Source of the DNA: Kushneria indalinina DSM 14324
Lineage (GTDB): Bacteria; Pseudomonadota; Gammaproteobacteria; Pseudomonadales; Halomonadaceae
DNA length: 64,000 nt
Assembly: GCF_003385845.1 (NCBI RefSeq)
Contig: NZ_QRDJ01000006.1
Location: forward strand, 186,001 to 250,000
Direction: 5' to 3'
Within the stretch, counting starts at the first letter, position 1. Every line of letters begins with the position of its first letter. Position numbers and translations under genes: made by a program. Below, piece by piece: positions 57,665 through 64,000 of the stretch. The notes under the pieces were generated by a model. The model was not told the DNA's origin. It ran no database searches and saw only the letters and a list, made by a program, of their open reading frames with translations.

Positions 57665-59665
57665 ATGAAGGCAAATGATGTATGGCGAGTGTGGCTGCTG
57701 GCGGCAGTGATGCTCATGTTGTCCGCCCTGTGTGTGAGTCAGGCACAGGCGGCGCAGGAGGGAGATAACGAAGCCGGGCGCTGGTTTTCAGTCGAGTCGC
57801 TGAACACCGGACTGGGCGAGCCGCCTGACCATGTGCAGCGGGGCTCGCCACGCGAGACGATGCGCAGCCTGATGGAACTGACTCAAAAAGAGGATTTTGC
57901 CGCGGCAGCGCATATTCTCAATCTTTCCGAGCTGAGCCCCCAGGAGCAGCGCGAAAAGGGCGAACGACTGGTCCAGGAGCTGGGTGTGGCACTTCGCCGT
58001 GGCGAGTGGCTGAGGGTATCCGGACTCTCCGGGCGTCAGGACGCCGCCATCGAGGACCCTTCGGGGCAAAATCCCCGCGCCGGTGTGCCGCGTCGTAATA
58101 TTGAGCTGGCCTCCTTTCAGGCCGATGGCGAAACCTATGATGTTCGTCTGGCCCGCTATCGGGTCGACGGTGAAGAGCCTGTCTGGCTGATCATGCCGGA
58201 CACCGTGTCATCGATTCCGCTGCTGTATGACGAGTACGGCCCCTCCGGCTTTGAAGACTATATTCCCGATCGTCTCAAGACCTCCCTTGGCATGCTCAAG
58301 GCCTGGGAGTGGATTGCCATTCCGATCGTGTTGCCAGCGATTGCCCTGTTGGGATGGGCGATCTACAACCTGGCAGGGCTGGTCGCCCGCTGGCTGCCTG
58401 AAGGCGGCTCCCGAAGCTTTTTTACCGATCGGATCAGAGGGCCTCTGGCCTTTATTGTCATGTCGCTGGCCACCCAGATGCTGCTGGATTACGTGGTGTC
58501 CTTTTCGGCGGTCATCACCACGACCCTTCGCGTGCTGTTGATCCTCGTTCTGGGCTGGGCTGCCGGAATAATTGCGCTGCGTCTGGTGGATACCATCATG
58601 GTCCGCATGATGCGGCGGTTCATGGGCGAGATTGACGATACCAGCCCCAAGGAAGATCGCCGGCTGCTCACATCGCTCTATGCGATGCGCCGAATCATCA
58701 TCCTGATCATGGTCACGGCGGTCTCGGTCTTTGTGCTGAGCCAGATTCAGATCTTTGAAACGCTGGGGCTGTCCATTCTGGCCTCGGCCAGTGTAGGGGC
58801 GGTGCTGGTGGGTATCGCCGGCCAGGCGGTGCTGAGCAATATTCTCTCGTCGTTTCAGCTGGCACTCGCCAAGCCCATACGCATCGGTGATCTGGTGATG
58901 TTCGAGGATCAGTGGTGTTACGTCGAGGGCATCTTCTACACGTTTATCCGCCTGAGGGTCTGGAATGAACGTCGTCTGCTCGTGCCGGTCACCTACTTTG
59001 CCTCAAAGCCGTTTGAAAACATGTCGGCCCAGAGCACTCACGAGTACCGATGCCTCGAAATGAAGCTTCATCTGAGCGCGGACATCGGTCGTATCCGGGA
59101 GAAGTTCGTTGAGTTTGCCAAGGAGGAGGACAGTGTTGTCGAGCATGACAGGCTGCTGTGTTACGTGACCGGACAGACCGATATGGCGCAAACGATTGCC
59201 TGCTATCTCATGACCACTGACCCGATGAGCGGCTGGACGGCGGAGATGTTGATCAGGGAAAGACTGCTGGCCTTTGTGCGGGACAACCATCCCGAGTGGT
59301 GGCCCAGAGAGGTCATGGCGGTCGGACGCCACGATGTTGCCTTTGGTAATGTGTCTGAGGCTCGCGATGCATCGGCAGACCGTAGTGACAGCGAACAGGG
59401 CGCTGACGAAGACGTTGATGAAAACACTGAAGAAGGTTTCAAGGAAAACGCCGAGGAAAGCCCCGGCAGCGACGATGAAGAGGAGACCAGGCAAGGCGCC
59501 CGGGAAGGGATTGATAAGGACAGTAAAAAGGGCTTCAAAAAGGACGCCAGTGAAAGCCCCGGCAGTAGCGATGAAAGGAACGCCGCAACGGATCTTAGAA
59601 AAAGGGATATGGAAAAGGGTCGAAAAAGATCTGAAAGGAATGCCCGGGGGGATCGTTCCCAATAG
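57665..59665 (+). CDS. MscS-family mechanosensitive channel (paralogue 2) with long charged tail
   Basis: Close paralogue of the channel at 42651-44339: the same signal peptide, periplasmic domain (FSVESLNTGLG, AAHILNLSELSPQEQREKG), five TM segments, pore helix SASVGAVLVGIAGQAVLSNI, and beta domain. The 666 residues are about 100 longer because of a C-terminal tail (about 560-666) rich in Asp, Glu, Lys and Ser. The tail contains a roughly 36-residue duplicated segment (EEGFKENAEESPGSDDE, then KKGFKKDASESPGSSDE) in which acidic residues of one copy become basic in the other. It is probably a hypo-osmotic safety valve. The tail's role is unknown. Confidence 0.92.
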   Translation: MKANDVWRVWLLAAVMLMLSALCVSQAQAAQEGDNEAGRWFSVESLNTGLGEPPDHVQRGSPRETMRSLMELTQKEDFAAAAHILNLSELSPQEQREKGERLVQELGVALRRGEWLRVSGLSGRQDAAIEDPSGQNPRAGVPRRNIELASFQADGETYDVRLARYRVDGEEPVWLIMPDTVSSIPLLYDEYGPSGFEDYIPDRLKTSLGMLKAWEWIAIPIVLPAIALLGWAIYNLAGLVARWLPEGGSRSFFTDRIRGPLAFIVMSLATQMLLDYVVSFSAVITTTLRVLLILVLGWAAGIIALRLVDTIMVRMMRRFMGEIDDTSPKEDRRLLTSLYAMRRIIILIMVTAVSVFVLSQIQIFETLGLSILASASVGAVLVGIAGQAVLSNILSSFQLALAKPIRIGDLVMFEDQWCYVEGIFYTFIRLRVWNERRLLVPVTYFASKPFENMSAQSTHEYRCLEMKLHLSADIGRIREKFVEFAKEEDSVVEHDRLLCYVTGQTDMAQTIACYLMTTDPMSGWTAEMLIRERLLAFVRDNHPEWWPREVMAVGRHDVAFGNVSEARDASADRSDSEQGADEDVDENTEEGFKENAEESPGSDDEEETRQGAREGIDKDSKKGFKKDASESPGSSDERNAATDLRKRDMEKGRKRSERNARGDRSQ

Positions 59666-59748
59666 GGCCGGTCGCCAGGCGCCGTCGAAAGCCGGTGCCT
59701 GACGTCATTTCGTTTCCCTTTTCGAGGGGGCGCTGTGCTTTCGTGTCA

Positions 59749-60132
59749 TCAACGCTGTTCCGGGTTCGCCTGATATCGAGTGCGTGCCTCAACAATGGCG
59801 CGGTGGTGCGACTCCGCCCAGGCCACCAGCTGCTGCATGGGCTCAAGAAACGAGCGCCCCAGGTCTGTCAGGGCGTATTCCACCCGCGGCGGCACCTCGG
59901 GGTAGAGCGTGCGGGTAATAAAGCCGTCCTGCTCGAGCTGCTTCAATGTGCGAGAGAGCATCTGTTTCGAGATGTCACCGATCTCGCGCATCAGGGCATT
60001 GAAGCGCAGGGTTCCGGGCGCCAGTGCCTCCAGTATCAAAAGACTCCACTGATTGCCGATGCGATCAAGCACATCTCGAATTGGGCAGGGCTGTTCGAAA
60101 ACAATCTCTTCGCCGTCAGATATCGTTGTCAT
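59749..60132 (-). CDS. HxlR-family transcriptional regulator
   Basis: Winged-helix regulator of the HxlR family. The 127 residues have the signature [22 protein letters not shown] with the single redox-type Cys at the start (C16 region), [25 protein letters not shown], and [22 protein letters not shown] precedes the start. It is divergent from the frameshifted NAD(P)-binding gene, a common pairing in which HxlR proteins sense electrophiles and control the reductase. Confidence 0.94.
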   Translation of the reverse strand: MTTISDGEEIVFEQPCPIRDVLDRIGNQWSLLILEALAPGTLRFNALMREIGDISKQMLSRTLKQLEQDGFITRTLYPEVPPRVEYALTDLGRSFLEPMQQLVAWAESHHRAIVEARTRYQANPEQR

Positions 60133-60255
60133 GATCTCTCCATCAAGGGTGTTGTTTATTGTTCATCAGGGGGTGCAGCGGTCACATTTATGTGACCGGG
60201 TCAGGCGGCGATGACTTCTTGCGCCGCCTTCGGAACTCACATAGGTTTAGCTTAC

Positions 60256-60272
60256 GGTCTGTCTTTTAGACC
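60256..60272. promoter_or_regulatory. Candidate HxlR operator
   Basis: GGTCT-N7-AGACC lies between the divergent HxlR gene and the NAD(P)-binding gene, 36 bp before the latter's start. It is positioned as a promoter-overlapping operator. The assignment is by location and symmetry only. Confidence 0.4.
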
Positions 60273-60308
60273 ATCTATTGGGTAGGAACTCAAGCAGGAA
60301 GGTGACTC

Positions 60309-60925
60309 ATGGCAAAGGTGGCATTGATTGGGGCATCGGGTAATGCCGGCTCACGACTTCTGAGCGAACTGTCCGAGCGTGGGCATCAGGTGACGGCCAT
60401 TGCGCGCAATGCGGACAGGATTGCGTCGCTGCCGGGCGTGACGGCAAGGCAGGGCGATGCCGATGAGTCGCAGGCGCTGGCAGCACTGCTTAAGGGGCAT
60501 GACGCCGTCATCAGCGCGGTGAACTTCAAGACCAATGACGTGAAAACGCTGGTCGGTGCGGTGCGGTGCGGGATGCCGGTGTCACGCGCTATCTCGTCGT
60601 CGGCGGCGCCGGCAGCCTTGAGGTCGCTTTTGAAGAGAAACTCATCGATCAACCGGATTTCCCCGATGCCTACCAGCCCGAGGCGCGCGCCGGCGGCGAG
60701 TTTCTGGACTTTCTGCGCGGCGTGGAAGATCTCGAGTGGACCTTTCTGTCGCCTTCTGCCGAGTTCGTGCCCGGCGATCGCACCGGTCAGTTTCGACTCG
60801 GCCAGGATCAGCTTTTGACCCATGAGGGCGGCTCCAGCATTTCCTTTGAAGACTACGCCGTGGCGATGGTCGATGAGCTGGAAAACCCCACCCATGTTCG
60901 CCAGCGTTTCACCGTCGGCTACTGA
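60309..60925 (+). pseudogene. NAD(P)H-binding (atypical SDR, NmrA/YwnB-like) protein, frameshifted
   Basis: Atypical short-chain reductase family. The first frame (60309-about 60566) gives MAKVALIGASGNAGSRLLSE, with the NAD(P)-binding GASGNAGS, up to KTLVGAVR. The rest (RDAGVTRYLVVGGAGSLEVA through SISFEDYAVAMVDELENP and QRFTVGY) continues in the frame starting near 60566. The break falls in GGTGC repeated three times (60555-60569). Removing one five-base unit restores LVGAVRDAGV, the family sequence. So either a slippage mutation has inactivated the gene or this base is a sequencing error. The ribosome site (AGGAAGG) and rest are intact. Confidence 0.9.
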
Positions 60926-60952
60926 TCAATCCAACCCTTCTGGAGCATTTGC

Positions 60953-61420
60953 ATGTCGTTACTGAAATCCCTCGGCGTGGCCACCACCGCATTGATGCTG
61001 GCCATTCCTGCGGTCTCGTTTGCCCAGTCCGAGTGCGATGTGGATCAGGAAGAGTCCAATCGGGAACTGGTGGTGGACTTCTACAACCAGTTTTTCAACG
61101 AGCATGAGACTGAAAAAAGCGGTGAGGTGCTGGCAGGCGACTATATCCAGCACAATCCGGAGGTGCCTGACGGCAAGGCGCCCTTCGTCGATTACTTCTC
61201 GGGTTACTTCAAGGAAAATCCGGACTACAAAAGCGAAATCATGCGCAGCGCCGCCGATGGCGATCTGGTCTGGCTGCATGTGCACTCGACCAACGGTGAC
61301 GAGGATCAGGGCGAGGCCGTGGTGGATATTTTCCGCGTCGATGACGGTAAAATCGTCGAGCACTGGGACGTGATTCAGTCGGTGCCGGAAGAATCCGCCA
61401 ACGACAACACCATGTTTTAA
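60953..61420 (+). CDS. Secreted SnoaL-like (NTF2-fold) protein
   Basis: 155-residue protein with a signal peptide (about 1-24, ALMLAIPAVSFAQ) and an NTF2-like/SnoaL fold. Landmarks are LVVDFYNQFFNEHE, AGDYIQHNPEVPDGKAPFV, WLHVHSTNGDEDQGEAVVDIF and GKIVEHWDVIQSVPE. The family includes isomerases and hydrolases as well as binding proteins; the role here is unknown. TGGAG precedes the start. It lies in the same direction as the frameshifted reductase 27 bp upstream, so it is probably in the HxlR-controlled unit. Confidence 0.88.
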   Translation: MSLLKSLGVATTALMLAIPAVSFAQSECDVDQEESNRELVVDFYNQFFNEHETEKSGEVLAGDYIQHNPEVPDGKAPFVDYFSGYFKENPDYKSEIMRSAADGDLVWLHVHSTNGDEDQGEAVVDIFRVDDGKIVEHWDVIQSVPEESANDNTMF

Positions 61421-61460
61421 GCAGGACATGTCCTGAACCGTAGAGCCTCAGGGAGATGAC

Positions 61461-62186
61461 ATGATAAAAGCCGCAACCGTTGAAGACGCCGCGTACCGGG
61501 CCATGGTGGTGGGTGCCTCCCGCGGCATCGGGCTGGGACTGGTGCGCGTGCTGCTCACGCATGGCTGGCAGGTGACGGCCACGGTGCGCGACACTGCCCG
61601 CACGCCGCCGGCGCTGTCAGATCTGCAAAAGCAGCATGACGTCGCGCTCGAGATCATCGAGCTGGATCTGGGCCAGTCCTCCCGGCCTGCTGAACTTGCC
61701 CAGTCGCTCGGGCCGCAGGCGCTGAATCTGCTGGTGATTTCGGCCGGCATCATGGGGCCGGATCATCAGCGCGCCGAGCAGGCGAGTCGGGAGGAGACCG
61801 GCGAGCTGTTCGATCTTAATGCCATGGCGCCGCTACGGCTGGCCCGTGCGCTGCTGCCTGCCATGACGCCTCAGGGAGTGATCGGCTTTTTAAGCTCCCG
61901 CATGGGCAGCGTGTCGCTCAATGATTCAGGCGACCGCGAGCTCTATCGGGCCAGCAAGGCCGCGCTCAACAGCCTCACGCGCGGCTTTGCCGTTAACGAG
62001 GCGATCCCTGCTGGGGTCGGCGTGCTGAATCTGCATCCGGGCTGGGTGCAGACCGACATGGGCGGTGATGATGCCCCGGTAACGGTCGAGCAGAGCGTCA
62101 CCGGGCTGGTGAAGGTGCTGGAAGGTGCGCTGGGTCGGAGCGAGCAGCGGTTTGTGGACTTCGAAGATCAAACGCTCACCTGGTAA
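61461..62186 (+). CDS. Short-chain dehydrogenase/reductase (SDR)
   Basis: NAD(P)-dependent oxidoreductase of 241 residues: TGxxxGIG equivalent VVGASRGIGLGLVR, LLVISAGIMGPD (NAG-like), Ser in GFLSSRMGS, and catalytic YRASK. The C-terminal HPGWVQTDMGGDDAPV matches the SDR5C/CsgA-like type. AGGGAGATGAC precedes the start. It ends the HxlR-linked gene run, before the terminator at 62211. The substrate is unknown. Confidence 0.93.
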   Translation: MIKAATVEDAAYRAMVVGASRGIGLGLVRVLLTHGWQVTATVRDTARTPPALSDLQKQHDVALEIIELDLGQSSRPAELAQSLGPQALNLLVISAGIMGPDHQRAEQASREETGELFDLNAMAPLRLARALLPAMTPQGVIGFLSSRMGSVSLNDSGDRELYRASKAALNSLTRGFAVNEAIPAGVGVLNLHPGWVQTDMGGDDAPVTVEQSVTGLVKVLEGALGRSEQRFVDFEDQTLTW

Positions 62187-62210
62187 TGATCCAAAGCGTC
62201 AGCGATAGGA

Positions 62211-62236
62211 AATGGCCCATCAGGGCCATTTTTTTA
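62211..62236 (+). terminator. Terminator after the SDR gene
   Basis: AATGGCCC and GGGCCATT pair around ATCA, followed by six T. Confidence 0.92.
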
Positions 62237-62245
62237 AATGACCAG

Positions 62246-62267
62246 GGCTACCTACCGGTCGGTAGCC
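62246..62267. promoter_or_regulatory. TetR-type operator palindrome
   Basis: A 22-bp palindrome with a single mismatched pair (arms GGCTACC and GGTAGCC, centre ACCGGT), 83 bp before the TetR-family gene. Its size and symmetry are typical of TetR-family operators, implying autoregulation of the tetR-bcr operon. Confidence 0.75.
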
Positions 62268-62349
62268 TTTTGTGTCAGGATGCGCGGCCCGGCGTTTGAA
62301 CTCCTTGTGGCAAGCGTTACCGGGTTACCGATTTTCTGGAGTAGCGACA

Positions 62350-62949
62350 ATGTCATCCACCATCACACCGGCACTGCGACGGGTGCTCAACGCGGCAGTG
62401 ATTCAGTTTGCCCGGCATGGCTATGAGGGCGCCTCACTGTCCGGCATTGCCCTTGAAGCCGGGATTCGCAAGGCGTCGCTGTATTCGCATGTCAAAAACA
62501 AGGACGCGCTATTCATGGCGGTCTTTGAAGACGCGCTTGAAATGGAAGCGCTCTTTGCCCGGGAATGCTTTGCCCGCCCTGAGCCCGGGCTTCCAGGACA
62601 AAACTACTGCGAGTCGCTGCTGGCGCGCTACGCCGATTCCGAGCATTTCCGCTTTCTGCTGCGGACCTCCTATATCCCGCCTGCGTCCCTCTTTGACGAG
62701 CTTCAGGAAGGCTATGAAGTCTATATGCAGCAACTGCTGGCGGACTTTACGACCGCACTGCGCCGCCATCTCGGGCAGATTTCCGACCAGGATGCCGAGG
62801 TCATGGGGCATGCCTGGATGGGCATGGTCGACAGTCTGCACGTGGCCCTGATCTATATCGGTCAGGCGCGTTTTGAAGCGCGCCTCAACGCCCTGGAGCG
62901 TCTCATGGGTGACAGCATCGCAAGGCTTGAACAGGGAGAAACGCCATGA
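62350..62949 (+). CDS. TetR/AcrR-family transcriptional regulator
   Basis: 199-residue repressor with an N-terminal TetR helix-turn-helix (about 8-55): LNAAVIQFARHGYEGASLSGIA then EAGIRKASLYSHVKNKDALF. A helical ligand-binding domain follows. TGGAG precedes the ATG at 62350. It overlaps the Bcr/CflA exporter by four bases (ATGA), so it most likely represses its own operon through the palindrome at 62246. Confidence 0.93.
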   Translation: MSSTITPALRRVLNAAVIQFARHGYEGASLSGIALEAGIRKASLYSHVKNKDALFMAVFEDALEMEALFARECFARPEPGLPGQNYCESLLARYADSEHFRFLLRTSYIPPASLFDELQEGYEVYMQQLLADFTTALRRHLGQISDQDAEVMGHAWMGMVDSLHVALIYIGQARFEARLNALERLMGDSIARLEQGETP

Positions 62950-64000
62950 CTCAGCAGACGGCTCGGGCTGACGCCTATCAGGGAAACATCGGGCTTTCGC
63001 TGGTGATACTGCTGGCGCTTTTGACCGCGCTCGATGCCATGGCCATCGACATGTACCTGCCCGGCATGCCGATGATTGCGCAGACCTACGGCGTTTCGGC
63101 CGGCAGCGTGCAGCAGACCCTGTCCGTCTTTCTGGCCGGCCTGGCGCTGGGTCAGTGCCTGTATGGCCCGCTGCTGGAGCGTTTCGGGCGGCGGATGCCG
63201 CTCATGGTGGGGCTGGTGATCTTTGTGGCGGGTTCGGTGGCCGCTGCCATGGCGCCCACGCTCGAGTGGCTGCTGGTCGCACGCTTTGCCCAGGCCATCG
63301 GCGCTGCCGCCGGGCTGGTGGCGCCGCGCGCCATCGTGGCCGATCTGTGTGACGTCAAAAGCTCGGCCAGAATCTTTTCGCTGCTGATGCAGGTGATGAT
63401 GATCGCCCCGGTCGTGGCGCCGATGATGGGTGGTTTCATGCTCGAACACGGCGGCTGGCGGGGCATCTTCTGGGTGCTGGCGGTACTCGGCATTACAGGG
63501 CTGGTGTGGGGGCTGGTCGCTATCCCTGAATCACTGGACCCCGAGCGTCGGGTGGCGCTGAGCGTGAGCAGCGTGGTGCAGGGCTATCTGGCCCAGTCGC
63601 GCCGCCGGGTCTTCATGGCCTACACACTCGCCGGTGGTTTCGTGCTGGGCTCGCTGTTTACCTACATCAGCGCGGCCACCTTCGTGTTTACCGAGCATTT
63701 TGGCATGACGCCGACCCATTTCAGCTATCTGTTTGCCGCCAACTCGGTGGGGCTGATTCTGGGCGGGACGCTGGCCAACATTCTCGCCGGTCGTGGCATG
63801 ACGCCGGCGCGAGTGACCTATCTCGGGCTGGGCGTCCACGCGCTGGCCGGCGGGCTTCTGGCACTGGCCGTCGCGGCCGGCATGGGTACCTTTGAGGTCT
63901 ATGTCGCGCTGCTGGCGCTGGCGGTCGCCGCGCTCGGGCTGGTGTTTGGCAATCTGACGGCGCTGACCATGAACCATGGCGGCCGACAGGCGGGCGTGGC
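62946..64000 (+). CDS. Bcr/CflA-family multidrug efflux MFS transporter (3' truncated by window edge)
   Basis: Major facilitator drug:proton antiporter of the Bcr/CflA type, which in E. coli exports bicyclomycin and other compounds. The visible 351 residues run off the window. Landmarks are ALDAMAIDMYLPGMPMIAQ, QQTLSVFLAGLALGQCLYGPLLERFGRR (motif A region), ARFAQAIGAAAGLVAPRAIV and MQVMMIAPVVAPMMGG (motif C-like). Its start overlaps the tetR stop, so the pair is translationally coupled. The end and full length cannot be judged. Confidence 0.92.
   Translation, partial: MTQQTARADAYQGNIGLSLVILLALLTALDAMAIDMYLPGMPMIAQTYGVSAGSVQQTLSVFLAGLALGQCLYGPLLERFGRRMPLMVGLVIFVAGSVAAAMAPTLEWLLVARFAQAIGAAAGLVAPRAIVADLCDVKSSARIFSLLMQVMMIAPVVAPMMGGFMLEHGGWRGIFWVLAVLGITGLVWGLVAIPESLDPERRVALSVSSVVQGYLAQSRRRVFMAYTLAGGFVLGSLFTYISAATFVFTEHFGMTPTHFSYLFAANSVGLILGGTLANILAGRGMTPARVTYLGLGVHALAGGLLALAVAAGMGTFEVYVALLALAVAALGLVFGNLTALTMNHGGRQAGV

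Overview
The window is one high-GC (about 60-65% by eye), densely packed gammaproteobacterial chromosome segment. Gene content and order fit a moderately halophilic member of the Halomonadaceae (Halomonas/Kushneria-like): zipA-ligA after smc; a yciI-yciB-PHP phosphoesterase-yciO cluster; glrK-glrG-glrR next to xseA and guaBA; a fused argA; AbgT and 2-hydroxycarboxylate transporters; and acidic protein tails. The family assignment is inference; no rRNA or tRNA gene was seen.

Layout. 1-5.2 kb: end of smc, zipA, ligA, yheU. 5.2-9.3 kb: a 2-hydroxycarboxylate transporter divergent from a CitA/DctS-type kinase and its response regulator. 9.3-14.3 kb: mnmC, a DnaA-box cluster, yciI/yciB, an RNase AM-type PHP protein and yciO. 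14.3-20.5 kb: a Kv-like channel with a zinc ribbon, an EAL phosphodiesterase, a CYTH protein, and a DUF47 regulator with a Pit phosphate transporter. 20.7-26.2 kb: argA, then a 740-bp region without protein genes, then glrK-glrG-glrR. 26.2-31.1 kb: xseA divergent from guaB-guaA.

From 31.1 to about 45 kb the region is accessory. It holds a lysE-type exporter bracketed by the guaA 3' end and a decayed second copy of it, an AT-rich two-gene cassette (HipA-like kinase plus an unknown partner), a truncated GNAT fragment, nudK with a DeoR regulator, an MFS/MmyB pair, a GNAT gene, a secreted GH43 protein, a RhuM-Fic fusion, DUF2252, and the first of two MscS paralogs. 44.4-64 kb: a sorbosone-dehydrogenase-like protein with a DUF2231 partner, an OmpR/EnvZ-type system divergent from a Fur-box-preceded siderophore receptor, an exporter, a diguanylate cyclase, YqaA, AbgT, an aldo-keto reductase, the second MscS paralog, and a redox/regulatory cluster that includes a frameshifted NAD(P)-binding protein. 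The window ends inside a Bcr/CflA exporter operon.

Main discoveries. (1) The region upstream of glrK has three exact TGTC-N10-GACA sites (the GlrR consensus known from enterobacteria), a well-spaced sigma-54 promoter, two long hairpins and a strong terminator. This is the architecture of the enterobacterial glmY small-RNA locus, apparently in a halophile. (2) The AT-rich kinase/partner cassette, wedged between two gene remnants, looks like a transferred, possibly undescribed, defence or toxin-like module. (3) The guaA 3'-end duplication marks a used integration site.
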